Source: Chimonanthus salicifolius (lineage: Eukaryota; Streptophyta; Magnoliopsida; Laurales; Calycanthaceae). From it: a stretch of 64,000 bases of DNA. Positions 49,065 through 62,500 of the stretch are shown here, one piece after another (positions within the stretch are counted from its first letter, which is position 1; every line of letters begins with the position of its first letter). Position numbers and translations under genes: made by a program. The notes beneath the pieces were generated by a model. The model made no database searches. It was not told where the DNA came from and saw only the letters and a program-made list of their open reading frames with translations. The stretch is taken from the NCBI GenBank assembly GCA_013350335.1, contig CM023538.1:63229080-63293079 (forward strand), given 5' to 3'.

Positions 49065-49175
49065 ATATTTTTTTGAATTTATTTATGAGAAACCGCAGGA
49101 TACGTATAGTAAAATCTCTACGGGTGAGCCCATTACCCATAGGGCACACCAAAGTTAGGCCATGGAACTCAAACA
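49065..49175 (-). mobile_element. SINE family B, partial
   Basis: Only the 3' body is left: GGCCTAACTTTGGTGTGCCC, TATGGGTAATGGGCTCACCC and CCTGCGGTTTCTCATAAAT on the minus strand. The tRNA-like head is missing. Confidence 0.65.
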
Positions 49176-49679
49176 AACTTTTTTTTTTTTTAAATATTTG
49201 ACATATAAAAATTTATCTTTATTGAATCAATCAAGTCATATTTTTTTAATTTCTTAAAAAAATGATTAGTTTAAATTATTATTTGCTCATTAAACTTGGT
49301 GGTAATTAAAGTAATTTTTAATGAGTCATTTAAGAAAGGAACTTTTCAATGAATTTATCACTGTTTCATTTTTTTTGAACTTCATACTTAAATGTGTAGA
49401 GTATTATGTCAGACATTGGTGTGAGGATGATTATTTCAAAAATTCTATTTACATGATTTGACAATTAATATCTACATTAATAAATGAATGAAAGTTTAAG
49501 TTTATAATTCAAAACAAAAAAAGTCCGAATTATAGTGTCCATAAAGCTAAGTTACAAAAATCCACTCTCAAGTCTCAAACTCAACTTAAATAAAGACCCA
49601 GCAAGAGAACCATTCTCTCCTTTAAATGAATATACTATTCTCAAAAAGACCCTAAAATCCAAATTGTCATATATTAATA

Positions 49680-49775
49680 TTGGTGTACCCTAGGGGTAGT
49701 GGGCTCACCCGTGGGGATTTTAGTAGGACCGTGTCTGAGTTTTTCACACGTAAATCTAAAAATAAAAATAAAAAA
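49680..49775 (+). mobile_element. SINE family B, 3' half only
   Basis: TGGTGTACCCTAGGGGTAG, GGGCTCACCCGTGGGGATTT, TAGTAGGACCGTGTCTGAG and CACACGTAAATCTAAAAAT with an A-rich tail. Confidence 0.7.
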
Positions 49776-49777
49776 TA

Positions 49778-49940
49778 GACTAATCTTTGGGGCATGTGCA
49801 AACTTTTCTATCTACATATACCGAGTAATACTATGGAAAGTGACCCTTTTAATATTGAAAGCGACTTGAATCCAAAACCTCCTATAGCTCAAATGGGTTC
49901 TTGAATGCCATGTCAATCCTCATGAATTACAAAAAATAGA
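49778..49940 (-). mobile_element. SINE family A, minus strand
   Basis: The reverse complement contains the CATGAGGATTGAC start, the GATTCAAGTCGCTTTC B-box area, GTATGTAGATAGAAAAGTTT and GCACATGCCCCAAAGATTAG. Confidence 0.7.
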
Positions 49941-50282
49941 AAAAATAGAATATTCTTGAAGCTAGTTTCCTCTTAAAAAAAATTCAATACATGGGCAATT
50001 TTAAGTTTAGGAAACTGAAATATAAATGTGCCAACATAAAAAGTTTGAGTTGATTACATCCTCTGAGGGAAGATGCCATTGATTCAAATGAACATAGTAC
50101 CTAATTAGTGTTGTTCCCTTGAGTCTTATCTAATTTTGAGTAGAATTTAAGATCAATTTTAATTGGTGGGCTAGTTCAGGGCCCAAAATTATGGACTAGG
50201 AACTAAATGGTCTGTATTGTGTGCTACGTAGCCATAAAGACTACCTTAGAAAGCCTGTCCTGAACCAACATATTTAACCCGA

Positions 50283-50400
50283 GTGGACTAAATTAGGTGG
50301 ACATTGATTGAAGCTTGCCTTAACTTTAGGCCAATGGGCTGGATATGGGCTAAGCTCAGGCCCAGAAACTTTTTAGGTAGTGGCTTTGCGCTTCATTTGA
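50283..50400 (+). repeat. Segment repeated on both sides of the terpene synthase relic (left copy)
   Basis: GTGGACTAAATTAGGTGGAC, GGGCTGGATATGGGC, CAGGCCCAGAAACTTTT and AGGTAGTGGCTTT, matched in order by GTGGACTAAATTAGTTGGAC, AGGCTGGAAATGGGCC, CAGGCCCAAAACTTAA and AGGTAATGCTTT at about 54752-54870, same orientation. Confidence 0.65.
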
Positions 50401-50803
50401 AGAAAAAAGAGAAATTAATGGACAACACCAAGCATGGTCAAAGCTGCATTAATAATTTTAATGATGGTGCACGTTACACATTATTATCATTAAATTTGTT
50501 TATCTTAATAATCTAAAATTAACATTCATAATTGAATTTAGAAAATTATAGCATTCATAACATCAGAGATATTTAGCTCTCTGATGTGATTTTTTTGCTG
50601 GTTCCCCACTCTTTTTTTAATCTTCCCACTTGGCTCGGGCTGTAGGCTCACTTTCTTCTTCTTTTCTGTTAGTTCTTATTCAGTCCGAGCAGAGGTTTCC
50701 TCTTTTCTTCCTTCATCGGATTTTTTCTGCCACAATGAAATAATTTTCTTGTACTATGCTTGGAGAGCTTTTCCTTCTTTTGAATCATACTTATGAAGAA
50801 ATT

Positions 50804-50995
50804 AAGAAACTATTTATTGCATTGAATACCTATGCTATTACATGTATATATAGCCTCTAGTCGACCCTATGACTATCACAATCAAACTCTTGACTCTAAT
50901 CTATCTTAAACCAAATATATCTCTAAGTTAGAGATAAACACAAACATAAAGCCCTGATTACATATAACTTCTAATATTCTAAATATATTCTAGCA
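50804..50995 (-). mobile_element. LTR of a Copia-like element, minus orientation
   Basis: The reverse complement begins TGCTAGAATATATTTAGA, carries the GGGTCGACTAGAGGCTAT and TACATGTAATAGCATAGG blocks of the solo LTR at 53332-53539, and ends near TTCTTCA. It is preceded in that orientation by a purine-rich GTGAGGG that could be the polypurine tract, so this would be the 3' LTR. No matching second LTR was found within the expected distance on the other side. Confidence 0.6.
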
Positions 50996-51720
50996 CACCC
51001 TCACAGGTTGAAGAGTAGATGAACGCGAAGCTTGGAATGTGAAGAAACAGCAAGCAAATTGCAAAGATGGCACACCGACTGGTCACGAAGATTTGTTGGC
51101 AACAAACTGATTAGCTGTAAAAGTTGTTGAAGTGACAGTGTTGATTGCCTGCAAAATGACAGACGACAAATACAAAAGGTGGCCTGAAAAAATAAGGACA
51201 TAGTACATGCAAAAAAGACTGAAGCCATCACATCGATCAAACAGATCGGAAAGGCAAGCAAAAAGGCTGAAGTTACAAAGACCAGCAAATAAGGCTGTAA
51301 TAAAAAAAGACGAACAAACAGTGGAGACGAATCAAAGTCCTCTAAATAATAAAGGCTGAAGCCAAAAAAGGCCAGCAAATAAGGCTGAAGCCATAAATGC
51401 CAACAAAGATAAAGGCTAAAGCCATAAAGGCCAACAAAGATAAAGACAAAAGCCATAAAAGGCTCAGCAAGTAAGGCTGAAACCAAAAAAGCCACCAAAG
51501 AGAGAAGAGAAAGGCAAGTTGCGTTCCTTTCTTCAGCTAAATAGACCGTCTCATATTGGAGAAACAAATAAGGCGTGCTCGTGAGGCAGCAAAATAGGAG
51601 GAGAATGGCAAGTTGTGTCCCTTACTTAGGCTCTCCCCCTTTCTTCTTGAGATTGAACTTGCAAATCGTGACGAGAAGAAACAACAAAAACACCAGGTCT
51701 GAATCATGATTTGTGGACGA
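50996..51720 (-). repeat. LTR-element internal relic with a degenerate ~35-bp tandem repeat
   Basis: Adjacent to the LTR at 50804-50995. Plus-strand text at 51215-51510 is a run of imperfect units built on AAGGCTGAAGCCATAAA and GCCAACAAAGATAA. The 188-codon minus-strand open frame at 51001-51567 reads through these repeats and gives a Phe/Leu-rich product resembling no retroelement Gag or Pol. I regard the frame as an accident of repeat composition. An AGGCTCTCCCCCTTTC tract near 51630 resembles the leader-side sequence of some Copia elements. Confidence 0.45.
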
Positions 51721-51794
51721 TCGAGAGATTAGAAAATATATTCCAACAACTTATCTACGTTAAAAAAAACCAAACTTGATCACTTTGTCTAATA

Positions 51795-51890
51795 TGATAT
51801 TTTTTTTTTAACCGAGGGAAACCACGAGGAAAGGGCTCTCCTAAACCCCTCGGGGAAATGCTCCACAACCACACAGGAACCTTGCCTAAT
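51795..51890 (-). mobile_element. Short SINE-like insertion in the 3' flank of the terpene synthase relic
   Basis: A T-run followed by CGAGGGAAACCACGAGG and CCCTCGGGG sequence is bracketed by GTCTAATATGAT and GCCTAATATGAT, which look like a 12-bp target duplication with one mismatch. The T-run on the left implies a minus-strand poly(A) element. The body recalls the family C SINE at 4855-5030 only weakly. Confidence 0.45.
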
Positions 51891-51904
51891 ATGATTGCAT
51901 CAAT

Positions 51905-53917
<2,013 letters not shown>

Positions 53918-53993
53918 CTTGGTTCTAGTTTGAATGTTATGGACTGGTTCTGCTCTAAGTGGCTAACTTCATCAGCAGCCATAGAGATATTAG

Positions 53994-54333
53994 TAGGGGT
54001 GAAACTCGGGTCGGGTTTTGGCCCAAGCTCGCATGACCCGACCTGAAAATCATGTGGGTCTGGTTATGAAAGTCGGGTCAGCAGGTCGGGTCGGGTTGGA
54101 TTAAGAGATTTTTAAGTTAACCCGACCAAACCCTACCCGGTAAAAAGTAGGCTAAAGTAGGTTCAAAATGCAGGTCGGGTCGAGTTTCGGGTTGAGTTGG
54201 GTTATAATTCAGGTCGGGTCGGGTCAAGACGTCTAGGTCAAAAGTTCGGGTCTGGTCGGATTCCATATATTAGTAACTCGAGGCGGGTTGGGTTTTAAAA
54301 AAGCTGACCCGACCCGAACCAATTTCAGCCCTA
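53994..54333. mobile_element. hAT-like MITE, 'GGGTCG' family, copy 5
   Basis: 340 bp from TAGGGGTGAAACTCGGGT to CCAATTTCAGCCCTA, in the 5' flank of the terpene synthase relic. Multiple GGTCGGGTCGGGTT words face GACCCGACCCG words. Flanking 8-mers match at only about five of eight positions because the site is a TA-rich repeat, so exact borders are less certain than for copies 3 and 4. Confidence 0.75.
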
Positions 54334-54751
54334 TATATATGTAGTATACAAAGAGAGCTAATAAGAGTTTCCTTGCTCATTCATTTCTAACACATGGGTT
54401 GTAGATCTGCAAAACGTTTATCATGTTTATCATTAGGATACCATGGTTTTGAAATTTATTATTATCATTCTTGGTTTTACTCTCTAATGGTTTCCAGTAC
54501 AAGATTAACTTCATTGTTTATTCTTGGCTGTTCTAACTTCTAGTTATATTAATTAAATATGTAGTTTATCAACGTCATTAAACTGGGTTACTTTATGTTT
54601 CTGCATCTTTGGACATGGGTGACATGGACCAGTGGAGTGGAATTATATATGTATTGTGGATAAGCTATGGTGTTTATCATGTGATTAATATGTGGATTAA
54701 GGAAATATATTGTATAGATTAAATATAAGGAAATGTAATATTAAAAGTAGT

Positions 54752-54870
54752 GGACTAAATTAGTTGGACATGAGTTCAGGCTGGCCTTCAATTGTTGCCG
54801 AGAGGCTGGAAATGGGCCAAGTACCAGGCCCAAAACTTAACAGGTAATGCTTTATTTGAGCCCAGTCCTA
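54752..54870 (+). repeat. Segment repeated on both sides of the terpene synthase relic (right copy)
   Basis: Direct-orientation counterpart of 50283-50400. The pair could be a dispersed repeat or the footprints of a local duplication of the terpene synthase locus. No terpene synthase exon was seen beside the outer sides of either copy. Confidence 0.65.
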
Positions 54871-56199
54871 ATCCAACAATTTAAAGCCGTTTTCCTATTC
54901 TCTCTCTCTCTTGAGTTAAGGGCTGTTTATCATTTTTCAATTCATGGAAAGTGAAAAGTAAAGAAAATAAGAGTAATTGCTCCTTTTTCCTAGAACAACG
55001 TCTCTTTGTCAAGTTCATAGAACATAAAACATTTTCCTCTTCCTCCAAGACATACATTTTCTATAGAGGAAATAAAATATTTTAGCGCGGAAAAGAGAGA
55101 GATTTCTCTGTTTGGGAAATCATCACATTCATTTTTTTTTTTTGTGAAAATAAGATTTTTTCTAGTTTTGAAATGATAAAAATATCTCTTTCATTCTTTG
55201 TGCACTACCAAATAAATAGAGGGTGTTAGTCTGATTAGCATAAATTTTTTGATCTATTGATTTTTCTTTGATCCTCACCGTTGAAAGGGTGTGTACTCTC
55301 CATTTAGTATTTTGGACAATATGTAGAAATTCTTATCTTAGACCTTTTGTTAAGTTCATACAATCCTTTTAAGATTATGATACCTTTCTCAATGTGAAAG
55401 AATTGAATACTTGAATCAATGGTTGGGCCTAAGATGTTGGAGTCTTGGAGATTTTTCATCTTAGGGTCCACTAGTTTATAATTTTATATTGCTTCTTGAA
55501 CATTTTGCCTTGAGGAAAAGAATGCCCATTTCAAGGTTTTCATGGAGTGTTGGATTGAAGCAAAATTAGAACGGGCAAGTTGATTCGGGTTGGGTTGGAC
55601 TAAGTTTCTGTCCAACCCAAACCAAGTCCAACTTTTAAAAGCTCCTTTTTAATTTATATATAATATTTTTTTTTTATGATAGAGATGTTTAATCTGAGGT
55701 TTCTTAGAACATCTAAATAGTTTTTGGAGCATTTGCAAGCCTTCTTATCTATACAAACGTTGTAAAACTATAGGAGTGATCCTTTGAAGTGATATGATTC
55801 GAACTTAGAACTCTTACTTCATGAATCCCTCGTCTTCGAAGTCTACGTGTTCTATTTTTTTAATTGTTTTTTTTCCTCTTTCTTTCTTTTTACCGTGATT
55901 GGACAACAATAGGAAATTTTCCAAATTCCTGCAATACCAATCCAGGCGGGGTCTACGTGATGATGTGGTGATCCTAGGCAGGGCCCTCTCTTTTCTCCGT
56001 TGATTCGAATAATCTATTTCTTGATTTTGTCTAATTGGGTTGGTTCTTTTTCAATTAACCTTGAGTCGGGGTCATCGAGTTCAATGCCTGATGCACATCA
56101 GCTAATGACTAATTTAATAAATAGAATGATTCTATCTGAATTTATTTAATAAATGAGTGAAATTGACGAAATCTGAATAATTCGTGAAAAAACCGATCT
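54871..56199. other. Intergenic DNA between the terpene synthase relic and MPB2C
   Basis: Apart from the SINE-like relic at 55680-55855 there is a GGGTTGGGTTGGACTAAG / CCAACCCAAACC inverted word pair at 55588-55625, which may be a short remnant of another MITE. No gene recognised. Confidence 0.45.
55680..55855 (-). mobile_element. SINE-like relic (family A related), minus strand
   Basis: T-run, then AATCTGAGGTTTCTTAGAAC, TTTTTGGAGCATTTGC, TATCTATACAAACGTTG, GGAGTGATCCTTTGAAG and GATTCGAACTTAGAACTC, matching the inverted family A order with heavy change. Confidence 0.5.
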
Positions 56200-56554
56200 C
56201 AACCACCATCCCTAGAACATTTGGTAGGCCCTCAGCCCAACCCAGCCTGCCGGCACTCCCTAACGGTCCAGTCGGTCTCAACTCACACGGCTCACACTTG
56301 GACGGCAGCAGGACGTTGAAATCGCAAAGACAGTGGCCGTTTAGTAAATAATACTGAAATAGAGTGTCATTTCTACAAGACTTTTCAAATCTAGGCTACC
56401 TAATCCAAATTCCAAGGGAGAAGACAAAGGAAAAGAAAGGAAGGGAAAGGAAAAGAAATAGACACTTGAATCCCTCGTCTTCGGAGAGAGACAGAGCGAG
56501 ATCTTCCTCTCTTCTTTCCAAGCACCTGTAATTTCACATTTCTTTAATTAAGCA
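56200..56554 (+). promoter_or_regulatory. Promoter and leader region of MPB2C
   Basis: Composition changes from AT-rich to mixed at about 56220, with CG-containing segments to 56340. A purine-rich AAAGGAAAAG series at 56420-56460 follows, then a CT-rich stretch at 56475-56530 typical of plant leaders, just before the ATG at 56555. No convincing TATA box was identified. Confidence 0.4.
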
Positions 56555-59500
56555 ATGTTGGAACAGAAGCAGCATTTCATAGATCTGCAGGAGCACGGAA
56601 GCTTCGGTGATCCCAAGTCATGGCTTTCGGAAGAGCACCATCCTCACTCTTCTTCTTCTTCCTCCTCAAATGCCCCTGCCACCGGAGGAAGTTTCGATCG
56701 TGTCCTCTTCCGCAACCTCGTCGAAATGGTCCCTCTCGTCGAATCTCTCATGGTAATCTCTCTCTCTTCAAAGATCTCTTTTAAAGATTCGTTTGGATGT
56801 ATGGAAAATGAAGCAGTTTCTTGGAAAACAGCCACTTTCAACTTGAAATAGAAATGGGTTTATTTCAGAAACGGTTAGTTTCAAAATAAATAAATAGATA
56901 AAATGTAGCTCCGTTTAGATGCATTCGAAAGGAAGTGGTTTTGTTGAATAATAACTATTTGCAACTAGAAATGAAAATTGGGTTTATAACTTTATTTCGA
57001 CAATGCAAGTGGGTTTTTGAAATAATAATTGAATTAATAAAAATAGGAATGGTTTTTATTTCAAAAATAATTATTTTAAGGAAACTCTTTGTCTCTGTCT
57101 CTCTCTCTCATACACACATACACATCAAATGCCTTAAGTTCTATTTGGATGCATGGATTTTGAATCATGGAAATTAAAGCTTCCAGGAATTCCAGGACTT
57201 CAAATTTCTTATGAATGTGCAAACCGGCTCCTTCCTGATTTGCTCAGAATCAAGAAATTTTGAATAACTAAAAATCATTGGTTGGAACTTCCTTCAAATA
57301 ACCAAACAGAACGAGATGTGTTTCTAGTAAAATCCCCATTCCTATTTCCATTGAATTTCATTGTCACTGCATCCACGTATAATGGGTTTGACCATTTCTT
57401 TTATCTAAAAAAATGAGTATTAATCAGTACGACGCTTTACTGACCATGCATTCAAGCGAAACTTTTTTCCCTATCTTTTGATGGATTGATTGGAGTCTTT
57501 TAGTTACATGCAGGATCGGAGAGCAAATACGTCGTTCACACGCCGTGCATCAATGGTTTATACTCGGACACCTTCAAGAGATTCTTTTGCTTCCAAGAAA
57601 GTGAGAACTCTTTCTCCATTTAAATTTAATTTGATTCTCTGAAGTTTGATTCTTTTTTGTCGAGTGAGTTGTACAATTAGGTTGTCACTTTGGAGTGGCC
57701 ATCTGAATTGCCACGCAGAAAAAAGGATAAATGGTGTGAGGGAAAGGATGTTGAACAAATGAGGTTTAATTTGAATGAGGATCCATCAAACGAATGAACT
57801 GTGGAGATGTGTCAACCGGTGGTGCAGAGAATTCCATCTTGGCTGTTGGATCTGTAGTGAAATGAGAAACTGGTCAATTAGATTGATTTGAAGGTAGGCT
57901 TATCAGATGAATGATCCCTGTGTGTCCATCATATAGGTGCTGTAGTGAGCAAAGGTTGTCAATTCTGGTATGAACTGGAAAGCAAAAGTTCCTAATTCCT
58001 TCTTTCTTTATTTATTTTTTCAGTGACAACAAAATGAGAAAGAGTTCAGGTTTGGTAATTTTGTCAACTGCCGCTTGGATGATGTGATTCTTGAGACAAG
58101 ACCACAAACCAAGTACATGTTTGTGTGGAAACAATATTTATGTTCTTGAAAGGATGTATGCAAAAGATAAGGAAAACTGCATTAATAAAAGTAATGTCCA
58201 GTTATACTTTTTCGATAGTTTATTTCCTATTTGCTACTACCAAAATGCTACCTGTATCATTTGCACTGAGGTGGTTATGGGGGTTTCTGTTTCATTTTTT
58301 CTATATGCATGGAAGTCTTACTCAAGGAAGAGAAATCTCAGGTTCATGGTAAGCATATAATGCAGCTCGGTTTGATGTTCAATTTTTAACCTAGTCTAAT
58401 GGAATCTGACTAGACCCAAACAGTGGTGGAGAGAACTAAGGTTCCGCGTGCAACGATCAATCCTTGAAATTCACAAAAAATGTTAAAATAGTAAGGTTTT
58501 GTTTGGATGGAGAGAAAGCAAGAGGAATTAGGGGATTATCCTCTTTTTTCCCCATTTTCCCTCCTAAGTCAAAATATGTTTTCCTCGAGTGTGGTTTCCC
58601 CTCCACCTTCCTTGCTCTTTTCTTTCGTTCTTTCTTCTCATACCTTTTCACATGTGGTTACCTATAGGAGAGAGTCCCTTACCCAGAGGAATCCCTAAAC
58701 ACAAGCTTGAAGATTGTTATTGAACTAAAAGTAAAATTACCAAAGTAGTCCTATTGCTCAAGCTCAAAACTTAAAATAACTAATACTGAAAAATTAAAAT
58801 AAGATAAAATACAAATAAATAAAATACTAAATAAAAATCCATTTTGCTAGATTCTCCAAATTTCAGTTCAATGGTTTCTCTTACAAATTCAATGCATTAG
58901 AGAAGGATGTGCTTACTGTAGACTAATCAAATGAATTCGACTTACAGATTGTTGACCCAAAAGGAAGGAAAATGGCTCAAACCAATCCCTCGAAAAAGAA
59001 AAGGGAATTTGGAGATGATGATCGCAGCAAAAATAATCGAGATAAACGGGATGAATCTACTGAGGACTTCTCTATTTTCTCATCAAGGTCATTGGCAATA
59101 GAAAAGGACAGGGAAGAGTTGATTGCATTGAAGGAGCAGGTGGAGGACTTGCAGAAGAAACTATTAGAGAAAGACGAAGTTCTGAAAACCGCTGAAAATT
59201 CATTGAACCAGATGAATTCAGTTCATAATGAGCTCAATGAAATGAAAAAACAGGTGTTAGAGAAGGATTCATTGATTAAATCTGCTCAATTGCAGCTTTC
59301 TAATGCCAAGGTATATTTGTTACTTCTTATCATTGTAATGCTCTATAGTAAGCATGCATGCAGCTATTAATTAATATTGTTACTTGTGTGGTACTTTCTC
59401 ATAGTTCCATGCTCATTCTTTGTTGTTGTTTGCAATTTTCAAGCATCTTGATGTTCTAGGGAACCTTTAATATGTTATCGGAGTTCAGAAGATGTCCTCT

Positions 59501-62500
59501 GTAATGTTCATGATGGATGTGAACAGATACATATTATGGTGTCCCAGCAATGTGGATCCCTCATTGGTGGCGTGCATTCATGTATGCTATAGTGTTATAC
59601 TAATCTGTACAATGGGTAACCTTTTCTATATTTTTAGCATGTTGGTTGTATCATTTGTATTTAGTAATTCACATCTTGCATATTTCTTTGTTACATGAAT
59701 CTGTATGTGGCCTTCACTCAACTCTCTCTCCTCTCTCTCTGGGTTTGCATGTAGTCCTATCTCAAAATGGCTTGCTTTTCTTACAGATAAAGCTCGCAGA
59801 TAAGCAAGCATCCCTGGAAAAGTTAGGATGGGAAGCCATGTCATCTAATAGGAAGGTAGAGAAGCTTCAAGAGGATCTTGACTCCATGCAAGGAGAAATT
59901 GCAACATTTATGCGGGTATTTGAAGAATTGGCAAAGAGTGACTCAACTGTGAAAGAAACATATTTCAATCCCGTGGATCAACTCCCACAAATGGTAAGCT
60001 CATTGGCTGTTTCAATAATGAGAGTGTCTTATCATGAAAAGAATAACATTTTCTGTTTTTAGTTTCATATTAAATTATGGATGGAGATTTGATCCCTTTA
60101 AATGAACTAATATTTAGGTTGCATTTTGGGTGGGTCAGGGCTGAGTCCTGCTTCCTTTGTATTCCTTGATTTGTCCTCTGGAATTGGGCTTGGTGTTATT
60201 TATGACCATAAATATCTAAAATGAGTTGGAACCATAATTATAACCGGGTTAGTGTCTGATTTATTAGGCAAATGTCTGTCAAGATTGCTGGCTTAGCTTC
60301 GTGGAGTTCTGGATATGGGCATTATTCCTTTGCTAATGGACTAGCATCTGACTCCACTTTTATACCTGATTGGTGGATCCTCTCCTGAATTTTAGCATGC
60401 CTGATGTTAGCTTGGTCTTCATTTTTGGGCTTGGAAAATCTTATTCAATCAATCCTTCCCACCTCTGAAAAATATTAAATTATATGAAAGGCCAACAAAA
60501 AAGTCCATAAAAATTAACTCCAGTGTTTTAAAAACAAAAATTCCATAAAAATTAACTCAGTGTTTTAAAAACTGAATTGAAGTGTCCAGTTTACCCTGGT
60601 TTGACCTGAATCAGAATCTAAAATGCGTAGTAGTAGAAGGCATGTGTTGGTTAAACCTAGTTTCCAGACTTGTTTCACGCCTCGCGCAACTTGAAGGTAG
60701 GCTCACCTTAATCAAGTTGGTTTTTCTTTTCTTTTCTTTTTTCCAGCAGACTATTTTTATAATAGTCCTTAAGTTTCTCGATAATAATAGTTAGATGTCC
60801 AATTAATATCAACTCTTGGCTAGTAATTCTTAGTTCGAGACTCTATTAAGTATATTATATGTTTGTTTGTATAGAAATTTTCCCCTAGTTGACAGCCTTA
60901 TGGCCCCACCATGGCTCCAATCACACCCTTTCCGCCCTCATACCAACCTACTTGAATTGGATGCATACCCAATTTGACTCCATTTCGAGTTTGATGGCCC
61001 AATCTAATCCCAAGAAGTTTACACTGTCAGATAAAACTGAATCTTTAAGACCTTAAAAAACATGGCTTTACTTATCCAATCTAGGTCATTTTTATTGGCA
61101 CCCTATTCAAGTCATGACCTTTCCAACTGACTCATCCATTGGGGCTCCACATGGAGGCACTACAAATAAGGCACCGTAGCAGACCCATGCTATTTGTTTA
61201 TATATAATAAATATTTGATTAATGTGTTTGGAAGCTCCATTGCAATGATTTTGGTGTTTAGATGAATAATATTTTATTTTGGTAAAATTATTGAATATTA
61301 AACATATTCAAAACTATCTATTAAGTGTGCTTAGCAAAAATAGGCTTGTCTCTAGGCGTGCTCCTTGCGCCTTTTGCTCCAAGATCCCTTGGCACCTTGA
61401 GTGTGCCTTGCACTTCAACTACTATGCTAAGACAATCCAATCCCTAAGTAGATTTTCCCAAGAGTCGACGTAATTCTTATATATCTTATTTTTTCTCCAT
61501 TTGTTTTTCTCCAAAAATGTCATCTTCCATCATTGTTATTATAGTATTATAGTTGCAATTTAACTTCCAATATTTCATAATTTTTGGCATTTTGTTTTAA
61601 ATATAAGTAGATTGAAGTTTATCATGCCGTTATAATGTTATCCGACATGTGTGGATAGGGAGTTTGCACTTGCCCCAAGGATTAGACAGGTGCTCATAGA
61701 GGCTTGGACACCTTGGTCTTCCAAAAAAAAAAATCATGCCATTATAATGTTATGCTTCAAAACCCCGATGGTTGAAATTAATTAGGCTCAATTGTGATAA
61801 AAATTGGTTCTGTCAAGGGTTTCCTTTTTAAAACATTGAATTAACTGTTATGCATTGTAGAGGAAAAAAGTACAGGATAAGTCTACTGAGTTGAAAATTT
61901 GGCCAAGTCACCATTTTCTACTTTTGAGAGATTTTGAAGCTTCATGGCGCCCTAAACTTAATCATCTTCAAAGTGACAAGATGTTGCAAAATTACATTTG
62001 CTCAAGGTTGTTTTTTTTTTTTTGGAATGTTGATGGTAATTTATTAAAATAAAATAGAGTGCAATAGCAGGCTGGAGGCCAGGCTTACATAAACTCCTCA
62101 ACACCCAAGTGAAGAAATTACATCAGTTCACCATAGCAAATAAGAAAGATGACCTTTCTACACCTCTTTTACTTTTGCTGAAGATTGTTGTAGTCAGTAT
62201 AGTGGATATTTGGACATCGTCCCCTAACAAATAGACAAATGGAGGCAACACTGTTTGGGTATCTGTAAACATACTGAAACAATTCATTCAACCTTTTTCT
62301 CTTGTTTTCTCTTATTTTTGTTTCTTGTTTTCTTTTGATTCTGAGTATATTTCTCTTATTCTCAGGTCCTTCTTTTTGTACTACTCTCTTATTTTATGGA
62401 ATCTAAGCCATTAATGTTTCAAAAAAAAAAAAAAAACCTTTTTGTAAGTTGATTTCAGCTGTAGCAATTGATTTATTCCTTGGTACACAAGGTCAGGAAA

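Noticed and set aside
51001..51567. 188-codon minus-strand open frame, longest unassigned frame near the terpene synthase
   Set aside because: It runs through imperfect GGCTGAAGCC tandem repeats, giving a Phe/Leu-rich low-complexity product with no motif. It sits next to an LTR and is best read as non-coding retroelement DNA.
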